Assembly (NCBI GenBank): GCA_019044685.2
Contig: JAGTXX020000010.1
Span: 310,001 to 374,000 of the forward strand
DNA length: 64,000 nucleotides
Direction: 5' to 3'
From: Nannochloris sp. 'desiccata'
Lineage: Eukaryota > Chlorophyta > Trebouxiophyceae > Chlorellales > Chlorellaceae
Shown: in pieces, positions 31,694 through 42,491 of the stretch
How positions within the stretch are numbered: position 1 is the first letter of the stretch
How the letters are laid out: each line of letters starts with the position of its first letter
Notes under the pieces: model-generated
Told to the model about the DNA's origin: nothing
The model's input: only the letters and a program-made list of their open reading frames with translations
Databases searched by the model: none
Program-made: the position numbers and the translations under genes

Positions 31694-31995
31694 GAAACCA
31701 CCTACCTACCTGTTTTTCTTTTTCTGTTTTTTTAAGAGTAACTAGGAACTTACAATGATGAGAACATTCACAATGATGCACACTTGACCCTTTATTGTAA
31801 CAAGTATCGATTGATTGATAATGGGAGAAAAACGCAGCGATATTGCTCTGAACAACAACAAACATTTGAATGAACTTTTCAAATTTTAAAGCGAAAATTT
31901 ACACAGACACAGGGGGATAGTTTTAGGTTTTAAAAGGGTTTTTTTATTTATTATTATTATTATCCGGGTTTTTCCATTTGGAATCAACAATTTAT
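31694..31995. other. Convergent 3' spacer
   Basis: This gap separates the 3' ends of the CH-like and VTC genes and is AT-rich with TTATTATTATT runs near 31947. No gene is seen. Confidence 0.5.
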
Positions 31996-34900
31996 TTATT
32001 GGAACACGTAGATCATTGCTATGACATACGATATCAACATTACAGCGAGTAAAATAGCGACCAAAATAGCTGGTCCTCTTTGATCATCGTACCTGACCGT
32101 CTCCTTTCTTAAAATTTGCTGTGTCCGCAACCTATACATGAACAGAGCATACGCCATGAAAAGTAAGGCGACAGGAGAGATCAGCGCGCCTGAGATCTTG
32201 GACGCGACGCATTTGGAGTCGTTCGAGGCACAGCCACCTGAAGAGGAGGATGCGCCGTCTGATGACGCACCAGGCAGCAACATAGAACCGCTGTAAAAGG
32301 ATGGAAGAAAAGAAGAAAGAAAAGATAAAAATTAGTAAAATGTTATCAGTGTTTGCTACAAATTCAGAGTTGAAGACATTTATAGAGAGAGAATCCAGTA
32401 CTTACTTGAGTAAATTCAATCCAAGAAACATTACGAGAACTGAAATCTGCAACCACTGTAAGAACGTCCTCTCATTAGCAAAGAACGTTTTTGGCTCTAC
32501 CCGTGTCCGTACCATAGCACGTGGGCGAGTACCAGAGATAGTACCAGAAACAATACCACCACCACGTGGGTCCTTGCCACCAGGTAAAGGTGAGGACGGG
32601 GACGAGACGATAGAAAAAGATGGCAGCAATGGAGGGTCTTTCTTGGAATCTTCCACTGCGAAAGGAAGCGCGGGGTAAACAGTACCAGTGCCGCTCGTCT
32701 TTCTTTCCGCAGCTTCTACGGTAGGTGCAGGTGCAGGTGCAGGTGCAGCAGCAGATGCAATGGTGTTGTTATTGTTGTTGCCAGTAATTCCACCAAGACC
32801 TGTGATTGAGGAGACCAAGTGAACTAAAGAGGATTTTCTGCTTGCAGGCTTCGGTGCCGATGCTGCTGCTGTAGGCCCTCCACTTTCTAAATCAGCTTCA
32901 TTGGTAGCAACCCCGCTCATAGATGATATAGATATACCGGAGGAACTCTCCCCGCCATCAGCAGTATATTTTCCATCATTATGATCACCACTTCCACCGG
33001 CTGCTACCGCCCCTGCAGCAGCAGCTGCTGCTCTAGGGGACAAGGGGGGTTCTTGAAACACCTGCCAAGGAAGACAATGAGTTTGAGACGATTCTCGTTG
33101 TTGTTGTTGTTGTTGTTGTTGCTGCTGCTGCTGCTGCTCTTGTTGCTCTTTGTCAGCAGGGAGAGATTCTTTACCACCCCCATTGCCACCGTCACCACCA
33201 TCACCATCACCACCGCCACCGCCAGAAGGAAAGTTGAGTACAATACCTTCCGCAGACGATACCAAGGAAGAGACCGATGCAGACGAGATAGAGGTAGGGC
33301 TCGAAGTAGGGAAGCTCTGCCCAGTCTTCAAGTTACTGGTAGTGACAGCACCCCCACTGGAATCAGTATTCATCATCGATTGAAGCATCAATTGATTTTG
33401 AATATTGCTAGAGGGGAGTAGCTCGGCACGGGGGGAGGCGCCATCCGGGGTGCTGGGGGCTGAGTGCTTGATATCATCATTATGACAAAGATCACCAGAT
33501 GTAGCAGTGGTGGTAATGGGGCTGGAGATAGTGATTGGAGCGGTGGGCGTATTCAAAGGAGGGTCAGAAGCTGAAGCAGACGACGACGGGTGGTTTTGGT
33601 TGTGTTTGCCTCTCCTCCACCTCCACAATAAACCAGGTTTTGCCTGCGTCACACTCAGCTCTTTCTCTTCCGATTTTCTCCTATCAGCATCACTACCGAC
33701 ACCAGGTGTAGGAGGGAACAGCCAAGCAGCAGCATCACTGACTACCTCGGCACTGGGCGCAACCATCTCCTCCCAAGTAGCAGGCGTCATCATCAATGAC
33801 GCATCATCCGCAGCAGCTTCGTTGTTGTGATTGCTATTGCTGTTTGGAAGGAACCAATACGGCACATTCGCAACGTAGTGTTGATACAGCAATGCGGTAC
33901 CCTGTAAAAATTTAGAAAACTTGGGAACAGGAAGCAAAACTTTTTGCCGAACCAGTTTTTGAAGCCATTTTGGAGGATTTACTTGCAATTTGACTTCGAT
34001 AACTGCATAAGGGAAGTGGATAGCGTCATGGGAGTTGGCATTGTTGATGTCAACGTCACTACGACACCATTGCTCAATGATGCCACCAGTTTGTGTTGGT
34101 ATGTAGTCCCGTACCATTCGTAAATTCGTATCCATAGAAATTCGTAGACGATTATGATCCTCACATTGGAAGGCGGTACGATTATAACAGGTTCTCAGTA
34201 CGGGCACATGGGAATCTTCCACGATGTACGTCTGTACTTCTTGTAAAAAATCATAATCCTCTTTTGAGAAATTTTGAGGTACAGCCACAGGTTGACCAGA
34301 CAACAAAGCTGGGATTTGGGATTGAGGCAAGGAGACCCGTTGTTTCTCACTCTCAGTTTGCCCATCCTGTCTCCCTTCCTGCTGCTGCTGCTGATCATCA
34401 TTTCCTTCATTCTTGCTACCACCACCACCACCGCCGCCATGGGCAAGTGGATTGTTATTAAGGATTGTCATATTATCCCCCACGACATGGACTTTCTTTT
34501 CTACAAATATCTGTTGGGAAGGATCTTTCGCATTACGTTCTCCGTACCAACGCAATCTCACTGCAGTGGCACCATCTCGTCTGCGGAGGCGGGAATGGTA
34601 TGACGGCAACCCAGCTGGCAAGGAATCTAAATACACAGAGCTAATAGGACTGGCATCAGACTCATTCACGATAGGTGCAGTGAAAGGTAAATCTGAAGGA
34701 TCTATTTCGGTAATTTTACGGCGATTTCCATAAACCAAAATAGGCAATTGCTTGATCACTTCAGTTTTGAAGAGGGCGACATCAGTAAGTTTGAGCCAAA
34801 ATTTTCTAGTTGTTCTCTTAAATTTCTGTGGAGCAACCCAACGAGCAAGAGAAGAAGAGGAAGATGAGTGAATGGCAGCTGCGGCGATGCCTTCAGCTTC

Positions 34901-35548
34901 AGATTGTTCTACGAGTTGGAGTAAAGCGTAGGCATCGGAAAGGCCGAGGATGATTGAATCTAAGCGCAGCACGCCCAGCAGGACGGCTTCAGCAATAGCA
35001 GAATACTCACGAACGGCCCTCTGCAAATTGTCTTCAGTAGAACTAGCCAACACAGGGTGGGTTGAAGTATTAGCAGAAGTCTTCTTCCCATCAGCAAGGA
35101 GCGCCAGCTCAGCTACTGCTTCAACGTTCGATTTTGCAAAGGAATCCAGCGCCACAGCTTTCTCACCCAAAGCATCTAATAAAGCACGTATAGTGGTAAG
35201 TTTCTCCAGGCCATGCGGCGCTTCAGAACATGCAGGATTCATAATTGAATCAGCTTTCAAGCGGAGAAGGCCGACCACTTCAAGCAAGGCATTCCACAGC
35301 TGCTGATGCTGAGAACGGTAGAATAATGCTACTCGTCGACATTCTTGTTCATACGAAGTTACTGCAGACGCGAGCTGGCTGTTTTCTGCTTCAATTGATG
35401 GGGAAACAGCAGCAGCGCCAGGGACACCGCACCGAGAAGTAAAATAAAGAGTTTTAAAAAGCAAATTCTGGTGGCTTGACGGCTTTATTCCTTGAAAACG
35501 AGTAAGAAGAAGGTCATAACGAAAATTTCCGTGCTGTAGATTCTCCAT
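31996..35548 (-). CDS. VTC: VTC-type polyphosphate polymerase (VTC catalytic domain plus DUF202 membrane domain)
   Basis: Exon 1 (32406-35548) and exon 2 (31996-32290) are joined by a 115-bp intron and give 1145 residues. The tunnel domain starts near residue 245 (RKFWLKLTDVALFKTEVIKQ) and shows the family's basic and acidic strands, for example AVRLRWYGE, IFVEKKVHV, LRISMDTNLRMVRDY and FPYAVIEVKLQ. The end carries the DUF202-like membrane domain: VEPKTFFANERTFLQWLQ, a first helix split by the intron, a second helix, YDDQRGPAI, and a third helix. VTC complexes make polyphosphate from ATP and move it into the vacuole or acidocalcisome. The N-terminal SPX domain expected for inositol-pyrophosphate sensing is poorly conserved, and an upstream exon may be missing. 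About 500 low-complexity residues, including polyGln, separate the catalytic and membrane parts. Confidence 0.9.
33097..33147. repeat. CAG/CAA (polyGln) microsatellite in VTC
   Basis: A run of TTG and CTG triplets on the plus strand reads as a polyGln tract on the VTC coding strand, inside its low-complexity insertion. Purity makes length variation likely. Confidence 0.9.
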
Positions 35549-37017
35549 AATCTGTATATTAGGCGCAAAAAATGGTGAGAAAATCGCGATTTTATATTTT
35601 GAAACACCCCAACGAGGGCTCTCTAGTCAGTGTGCATGCCTTACCTCTTCACTCTCCGGCTTCCGCGAGTAAATACCTAATCTAGGGTGTTATAAATGAA
35701 ATAACAATGCTTCTTGGTGTCTATAGCGCGTGCCAGGGCTCAAAAATGAAGAGCAAATTGGCCTAAACGTCACTACAAAACGAGGAACCCGAGGCTTGAG
35801 GGGCCACTGTAAATTTCAGTGAATTGCTCTAGATTGAAGCTAAATTAATATTAAACAAGGTGAGCTTACAGTGGTTGAACCGGGGCCAACGCAGCGTCAA
35901 AAGGCGGGGCCCGCGGTTCCACTTGGATTTTTTTAATAAAACGTGGCCTACCGAGAAGCTACTGGGATTGGCCGACGGCTCTCCTAGGGCCCGAAATTTT
36001 AATTTCAAATTAAACAATGCAGGGAGCTTCTAATTTTAGTTTATTTATGAGTGCCGAGGAACAAGGTTACAGAATGAATATAAGCCAAGAAAGCTGCTGT
36101 CAGATAGAAATATAACAAGTAGCTTGCCAGAATGAAAACTACCGTGGGCTTCTTCTATTTGAGGAAGCCGCAATTGGTAATCGGCAGCTCCAAGAAATAA
36201 AGATAGCAGAAGCAATTATTTTCACTTGAGTCTGCATGAAAGGGTCCTTACGTATCCAGCTATAAAATTAGCAGCGTAGCTGCGCTAACTTATTAGTTGT
36301 CTACTCAAGCAACCAAGCATTTGAACAGACATATGGATTTTTTTGGTCTCGTGCAAACTTATCTTTCGGCGGTCAAGCTCGGTACTGATGTCTTTTGAGT
36401 TCAAAAACTGCTTCTAATATGGCAGAAGTTGGAGGGCTGGATTGAAAATCGGGCAGCCACTCCTTCTGCCGCCCCGGTTTTCAAATTAAACTTCACGCTG
36501 CGGCCAGGCTGTGCCATGGCCTGAAAGTTGCAAACGTCTCTGGATTTCATACTAATCGAGAAAGGGAAGTTGCAACATATGAATTAGAATACTATTCAGA
36601 ACTAGCAATTCCATTACAAATGAAGACAGAGCCTTGCAGAGTTCGATGAAGCGGTGAAATCTTAGAGGCAATTAAACAAGTGCCCCGTCATTGTGGTTTT
36701 GAAAATAAACTAGAAATCACATTATCAAGTGAAGTCATCAATGTTATTACCAAAATGTTAAAGAGTCATGCATTCAAAAAATAACTGTCTATGTAAACCT
36801 TTTGCAACTGAAGATTTTTTTTACAAAGACCGCCCAACGGTGTTTTTATTTTTTTCAAGCTTATTTAATGGAGGTAGATCCTTGCTCAGCAATAAATATG
36901 TATATTAAAACCTGAATGGAGATGTTTGAAATATATTGAGATGAGAAAACAATAGCAGAATAGATGCAGCTAATAATTTTGAAATGTATTGATTAATTTA
37001 CGCATGTGAATGACGAC
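35549..37017. promoter_or_regulatory. 1.5-kb divergent intergenic region, VTC / pseudouridine synthase
   Basis: This separates two divergent genes. I found no convincing exon on either strand. A missing 5' exon of VTC (the start of its SPX domain) could lie in the first few hundred bases, since AATATACAG just before the VTC ATG looks like a splice acceptor. The rest is ordinary AT-rich sequence. Confidence 0.4.
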
Positions 37018-38409
37018 ATGCCAATTTTTTCGCCTCTAAAACGGCAACTACTCGGCATCCGGACCCTCTGTAAACGTCTCGCAAGCTCAGATGGAAAATT
37101 AGATTCAGCAGTTTTAGAACGCTGGCTGCAAAACTGGACGGCCTCTCCTCCGGCTGCCCCTCTTTTTGACGGTGCCGAGCCACCAACAGCTCTCTCTTGG
37201 GCTAGACGAAGAGGGCCCAGAGATGCACCACTACCTGATGCCATGCTTCATAAACTGTTCAGAAATGAAGCTATCAGGGTCTGGGAACCATCAACTGGAC
37301 AGGTTAAACGTGTAAAAAAAGACACGTTGTTACCGCTCGGGGCCCGGCTGCTCTTTCCTCAGAATGCTTTTAGTAATAGCCAGGAACGAGAGGCAGAAAA
37401 TACATCATCACTACGTAGAAAGACCGAAACGTCTCGTTTCAAGTCGACAAATACCACCGGGTCAACTCCCTCCCCCGCAGCTGCAGTTGCTTCCGCCTTG
37501 AAACTTCGAAACTCAATCCTATTCGAAAATGAAGAATTCATAGCAATAAACAAACCAGCAGGTCTCGCAGTACAAGGCGGATCTGGGGTAAAACTCTCGG
37601 TAGATTCCCTGCTTCCCCTTGCTTTCCCAGAACAATTTTCAAATAAAAAGTCATTTTCAAATAAAAAGTCGGCCTCCTCTTCTACATACGACCATCTAAA
37701 GCTTGTGCATAGGCTAGATCGAGAAGTAACCGGAGTCCTGTTGCTAGGAAAAGGATCAAATGCTACTGCACGGCTTGCTGAAGCGTTTCGAGGCAAATCT
37801 CTGACTGCAATAGGCACAAAGACTTCTTCCATTGGCACGACTAGAGAGCACGAGAGCAATACTAAGTCAATCAGAGCTAGAGCACAACCTAGGGTTGAGA
37901 AAGTATATTGGGCGATAGTAGTGTATCCATTCGGTTCTGGAATTAAAGTAGGCAATGTAGGATACTTGAACGCTCCAATTACACATTTTACTAATGGTTT
38001 AAAAGAAAAAATCTCAACCCACACCACCACCACCACTGCTGCTGCTGCTGCCGCCGCTGCCGCTCTTACTCGGTACAAGGTTTTACTAGTGAATAAAAAC
38101 TCAAATATCGCGTGGTTGGAGTTAGAACCTCTCACAGGAAGAAAGCATCAGCTACGACAGCATTGCGCTAGAGAACTTGGCTTGCCTATTTTGGGAGATA
38201 GCAAGTATGGCCTCATTCGAAAAGAGCCGCAAAAAAGTATTCTAGCTAGTATTCTATCAGCCCACAAGGGGGGGGATGCGCCGCTGTTTTTACACTGTAG
38301 AAGTATAAAAATAGATATTCCCGGTCAAAAAAAGGAGATTACAGTGGAAGCACACGTGCCAGAGACCTGGCAAAGATTATTTACTCAGCACGGATGGCCG
38401 CTGCCATAG
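37018..38409 (+). CDS. RluA-family RNA pseudouridine synthase
   Basis: One exon encodes 463 residues from the ATG at 37018; an in-frame GTG lies 12 bp upstream. The catalytic block is KLVHRLDREVTGVLLLGKG, whose Asp (about residue 233) is the family nucleophile. It is preceded by IAINKPAGLAVQGGSGV and followed by EKVYWAIV and ELEPLTGRKHQLRQHCA. The enzyme isomerises uridine to pseudouridine in rRNA, tRNA or mRNA. The layout and the arginine-containing N-terminus resemble organellar enzymes such as RPUSD4 and the plant RNA pseudouridine synthase 3/4 group, so mitochondrion or plastid is likely. Ser/Thr-rich and polyAla inserts (TTTTTAAAAAAAAAL near residue 345) occur, as does an exact-looking 18-bp tandem duplication at 37636-37671 giving FSNKKSFSNKKS. 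Confidence 0.9.
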   Translation: MPIFSPLKRQLLGIRTLCKRLASSDGKLDSAVLERWLQNWTASPPAAPLFDGAEPPTALSWARRRGPRDAPLPDAMLHKLFRNEAIRVWEPSTGQVKRVKKDTLLPLGARLLFPQNAFSNSQEREAENTSSLRRKTETSRFKSTNTTGSTPSPAAAVASALKLRNSILFENEEFIAINKPAGLAVQGGSGVKLSVDSLLPLAFPEQFSNKKSFSNKKSASSSTYDHLKLVHRLDREVTGVLLLGKGSNATARLAEAFRGKSLTAIGTKTSSIGTTREHESNTKSIRARAQPRVEKVYWAIVVYPFGSGIKVGNVGYLNAPITHFTNGLKEKISTHTTTTTAAAAAAAAALTRYKVLLVNKNSNIAWLELEPLTGRKHQLRQHCARELGLPILGDSKYGLIRKEPQKSILASILSAHKGGDAPLFLHCRSIKIDIPGQKKEITVEAHVPETWQRLFTQHGWPLP

Positions 38410-38496
38410 GTATGAAGAACTTTCGTTTTCCAGATATTTCTATTCTTATTATTGTTATTTGATATCTAAATTTGTTAAACAAGATACAAATTTAAT

Positions 38497-38512
38497 ATAT
38501 ATATATATAGCA
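38497..38512. repeat. AT dinucleotide microsatellite
   Basis: A short run of alternating TA lies in the 3' flank of the pseudouridine synthase gene. It carries no known meaning. Confidence 0.7.
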
Positions 38513-38700
38513 AGTGTGTGCAATTATGCAGCAAAACAGTAGAAAAAGGAAGAAACAAAAGGTCGAAATTTTCTGAAATTTTCAACACGTCACGTTCTAA
38601 AATGATTCTCTCAAAGGAAAAAGAAAGAAAGTCTTGAAACTAGAACATGGGAGAAGACAGTAGAAATAATACTGGTTTTAACATGAAAAGCCTATCTACT

Positions 38701-40389
38701 CTACTGTGTATGCGTAGTCCACTGTCCAGGCACTTCTCCCGCTGTAGCAGGGGCTGCTCCTGCTGCGCTGCCATCAGCACAGCAAAGACCGCCACCGCCA
38801 CCACTGGTAGCAGCAGCAGCCAACGCAACATTTCCGCTTTCTCTCGCCATAGTCGCGGCTCTCTCCAACACAGCACTTTCGCGTAAATCAATTTTCTTAA
38901 TCTCTGTTCTAGGCTGATCAGGAGGTGCTGCATGCGTTGCTTCCTCCACCATTGCCTCCAATTCCGCTTTTCTTGCGAGAACCGCTGCTTCGCTTTCCTT
39001 TCTCTTTTGATTATATTCATTCAACTCGGCTTGATTCATCTCGATTTTCTTCAAAGTGTCTGTATATGCTGCAGGCAAAGGCATTTTATACCAAGGGTGT
39101 CTTTCAATTTGCTCAATTGTCACTCGTTTGGCAGCATCAATGACAAAAATTCGATTCAACAAATCTTTGCATTCTGGTGTCAACTTCTTCACAGCTTCAG
39201 CCATATGAGGGACTTCACTCCATCGTTTACTCACTTGCTGCAACCATACCTCCAAATGAGCTTCAGACGTATTGGGATCGGGATGTTCCGTGTGATCGAA
39301 AGGAAATGATCCCAAAAGCATAACCAAAAGAAGAATTCCAGAAGCCCAGACATCTACAGACCTTCCATCATATCCCTTTTGTCCACTTTTCGTATTAATC
39401 AGCTCAGGGGACATATACACGGGTGTTCCGATTTGAGTAAACATGTTGGCTTCTTCACTCCACGTCTTTGCAAATCCAAAATCACAAATTTTGATCATAG
39501 GAGGGTTTGAAGAATCAAGCAGCGTGTTGTCAAGTTTCAGATCACGATGTGCAACGCAATGGCCATGGCAATACTTGACTGCGGATAAAAATTGCTTGAA
39601 GAAATAACGAGCTTCATCTTCAGACAAGAAGAGACCCAATGCTTGTGCTTTTTGCCATTTGTCAGCTACATAAGAAGTAAGACTGCCGCCTGAAGCGTAC
39701 TCCATGACGAGGCAAAGATAATTAGGGGTGAGGATAGCTTCATAGGCTTGAATTACGTTGGCATGACCAAAACCAAGCTCTGCTTGAATCTGCAGGGAGA
39801 AATAAAAGCGGGGAAGACGGATCAGTTTATTAAAAATGAATTTTAATTAAATATCGTCTAATTTAGCGATTGGAGCATTGTAACTAGCTTTATTGGACGA
39901 TGCGTGCTATAATGTATCAGAAGGAGAAGAAAAAAGCTTCTCCATTCTCATATCTATCTGCACAACCGCTTTCCCCCGTCCCCAGGAAAATAAAAAAGTC
40001 TTACCGTGAACTCGCGTGTAATGTTTTGTAACAAAAGTTTCGGCAAAGGCCGTTTGATAAACTTGATGGCAACCTGTTTCCCTGTACGTGTGTCCAAGAA
40101 AGCCCACGTATCACCTGTGCCACCTCGACCTGCAAAAAATTATCATAAACGCCAAGCTTAGTGGGAACAAGGGTTGAGCTAGGGTCCTTGGTATTACGCA
40201 ATGCATGCACTCATTGGATCAGTTGAAATGCATCAACATACCCAGATGCTTTATCCGCTTGTACTCGGGGCCTACATAGAGGTCAGGGCCTCGCTGGGAT
40301 CCTTCTTTTTGCCGATTGTCGCGATGATTTGCTGCGGTGGTGGTGTTTTTACCACCGTCCTTAACTGGAGTGCTTGATCCACAACCCAT
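38701..40389 (-). CDS. SnRK2-like serine/threonine protein kinase with N-terminal lipidation motif
   Basis: Exons 40242-40389, 40005-40129 and 38701-39789 give 453 residues with consistent phases. The start MGCGSSTP is a typical N-myristoylation plus palmitoylation signal. Kinase landmarks are RGGTGDTWAFLD (Gly loop), VAIKFIK (ATP-binding Lys about residue 71), VMEYASGGSL, VAHRDLKLDNTLLD (catalytic loop) and ICDFGFAK. IGTPVYMSPEL and the DVWASGI helix follow. The MEYASGG hinge and HRDLKLDNTLLD are characteristic of the plant SNF1-related SnRK2 group, which responds to osmotic stress and, in land plants, to abscisic acid. The C-terminus is a Glu/Lys helix and a Gly-rich end rather than the acidic SnRK2 box. 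Lipidation is unusual for SnRK2, so a membrane-tethered branch is inferred. Confidence 0.88.
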
Positions 40390-40743
40390 TATGCATAAAT
40401 GCCCAGTGGCGGTATTGTTTAACCAACAGGACTGGTTGGTAGAGGTGTAATAACTTGAGATCAAAAAAAAAACGAGGAAATTAAGTCCACCCTGTTCCGA
40501 TACTCGCTAGATGCCACTATAATTTTCAAAACTTCAATGAAGAAGACAAATATCAAAATATTTATTCAACTGCATCGGCAACAGTCTGCTCTTAAAGCAT
40601 TTTAGTGGTGAGCTGCAGTTTGATGTGTTCTGCTGACTTTGATGACTCAGGCTGGCCTCCCCTTCTACTACCCCTTTCTTCTAAAATTTAATTACACAGG
40701 GAGCAGCAGTTCAATACACTCAAGGCGGTTCTATACTAGCGTT
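40390..40743. other. Spacer between kinase 5' end and CLS 3' end
   Basis: This should carry the kinase promoter and the CLS 3' untranslated region. Nothing else is visible. Confidence 0.45.
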
Positions 40744-42098
40744 CTAAGAGGTCTTCCCTCCTCCAGTCCCTCCAGCAGCACTCCCAGGCACCAGCAACTC
40801 GTTTCTCAGATACGCTCGGCCATACGCTATGCATGAAATGACTGTCGTGCCTGCTGTGCTCCACCCTAACCCCCACACTGCCTGCTGTCCTGGCCAACCA
40901 AGCCATGCATCAGTCATGCATGCGCCTACCAACGCAAGCTGAAACCCTGTATTAATTTTACTAACGAACAGAGGTTTCACTACCGGAGCCACAGGTGCAG
41001 CGGCCCCTGCCTCCGCGCTCCCTCCTCGTCCCTTTTCCATATCAGAGGAGCTCTCTGTCGGCGTTATTCTAAAAAATTCTTTAACTCCAGGCCATTTCCA
41101 TCCTAGTTGTTGCGCTCTAATTGCAAATGCGCCTCCTAGCAGCACCACATCTCGGCCCAAAACTACACCCACGAGCGGCAAAGGCAACGTTCCCTGAAAA
41201 TATTCAATGAGAAAAAAATAGAATCTCAGGCTAATCATTAAGTTCAACTAAATATCAAGTCAAATAAGTAAAATAAAACATAGTATACTATGTTTGATAC
41301 GTACCGTGTACCCTAAGGCCCCTACAACACAGCCAACCAGCACCTTGTCTGCCAGCGGATCTAAATAGCTACCCAGGACGTTGCTTGGTCGGCCACTTCG
41401 TATACTTTCTCGGCGGGCGAAATAGCCATCAAGCCAGTCAGTAGCACCGGAAATAACCAACGCAGGCACAGCTACACTCCACTGCAAATATAATTAATCA
41501 ATTTTTAAACATAGATATAGTGAATAATAGAAAACCGGTGCAAGACCTTGAATGCAAATTAAAATAAAGGTATGGAGGCAAAACATACCCGTCCTTGAAT
41601 GATCCAAGCACTAATAACAGGACCAGAGAGTAATCTAAATACTGAGAGACTATTTGCAATGGTGATAACCTCGTTATAAGACCAGCCTCCCTATTAAGAA
41701 AGGGGACAATAGAGGAAAGGTACATCATTAAAGGCGGCAGCAACAGGGGGCGGGGGTTCCCTTTAAAGTAAAGAGTCGGGGGTAGGCAACCATTTAATTC
41801 TACTTACCGTGGTATCGTTCTTTTTGATTATCTTTCTCGTATCATAAGTCTCTCTTGGTGTCTTTAGCGGGCTTTCAGTGGAATACAGAGACCTCCCACT
41901 GGAAAACTGCCGCAATGTCACCAGATGACTGATGACAGCGGAAGCAGCATTTGGGTGCGAAAACACCGCCAATGCGCTATACGGGTCGTGTATTAAACCA
42001 TGTGTAGTACGTTTGGAAAGCTCCAATAGAGTGCTATTGGCGAAACGAAGAAAATGATCCTTGGATCCATAGCGAAGTCTGAGCAAAACGCCCGCCAT
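40744..42098 (-). CDS. CLS: Cardiolipin synthase, CDP-alcohol phosphatidyltransferase type
   Basis: Four exons, 41808-42098, 41589-41690, 41305-41481 and 40744-41193, all in phase 0, give 339 residues. The catalytic signature is [10 protein letters not shown] followed by [10 protein letters not shown] (about residues 148-178), the D-G-x2-A-R...G-x3-D-x3-D motif that binds Mg2+ and CDP-diacylglycerol. Before it, [20 protein letters not shown] is the usual first membrane segment. After it, [19 protein letters not shown] and [18 protein letters not shown] match plant CLS closely. The enzyme joins CDP-diacylglycerol and phosphatidylglycerol into cardiolipin in the inner mitochondrial membrane, and the Arg/Ser-rich first exon fits a mitochondrial presequence. 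The neighbouring BCAT gene, also mitochondrial-looking, is transcribed divergently. Confidence 0.93.
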
Positions 42099-42491
42099 GC
42101 CCGTTCTTATATATCCCAATAGTATTTAAAATAAAATTCAACGATTCTCATATGCTAAGAAATGGTCTATGAAGTAAAATTAAAAGCTTTGGACAAGAGA
42201 GCAGAGGCCTCTGTCTGGAGAGCAGAGCACAGCACTCGAAATTTTCCTCGTCAGTTGGCGTCCAAGGGTTGCACATTGCCTTATTTCTTTCATAAACATA
42301 TATAACATAATTTCCAGTTTGCTCAAAAGGAGCGAGCGAGGCCGCTTCCAGGCGTCCTGGCTATAATTGCAAGTCAAAGTCATTTCATTAAGTTCTTGCG
42401 TCAGCAACACCCTCGCAGCCCCTCGTAACCTCAAACTCACTCTCGTCCAGCGTATAATTATTCCTTGAACTACTTTGGATAAAGCAGAGCC
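42099..42491. promoter_or_regulatory. Divergent intergenic region, CLS / BCAT
   Basis: Both flanking genes begin with mitochondrial-like leaders and share this 393-bp gap, so it may be a bidirectional promoter. No specific element is identified. Confidence 0.4.

Noticed and set aside
41589..41690. Apparent frameshift in the second exon of cardiolipin synthase
   Set aside because: It came from misreading a TCTC run. On rereading, the exon is open in phase 0 and encodes [13 protein letters not shown] without a break.
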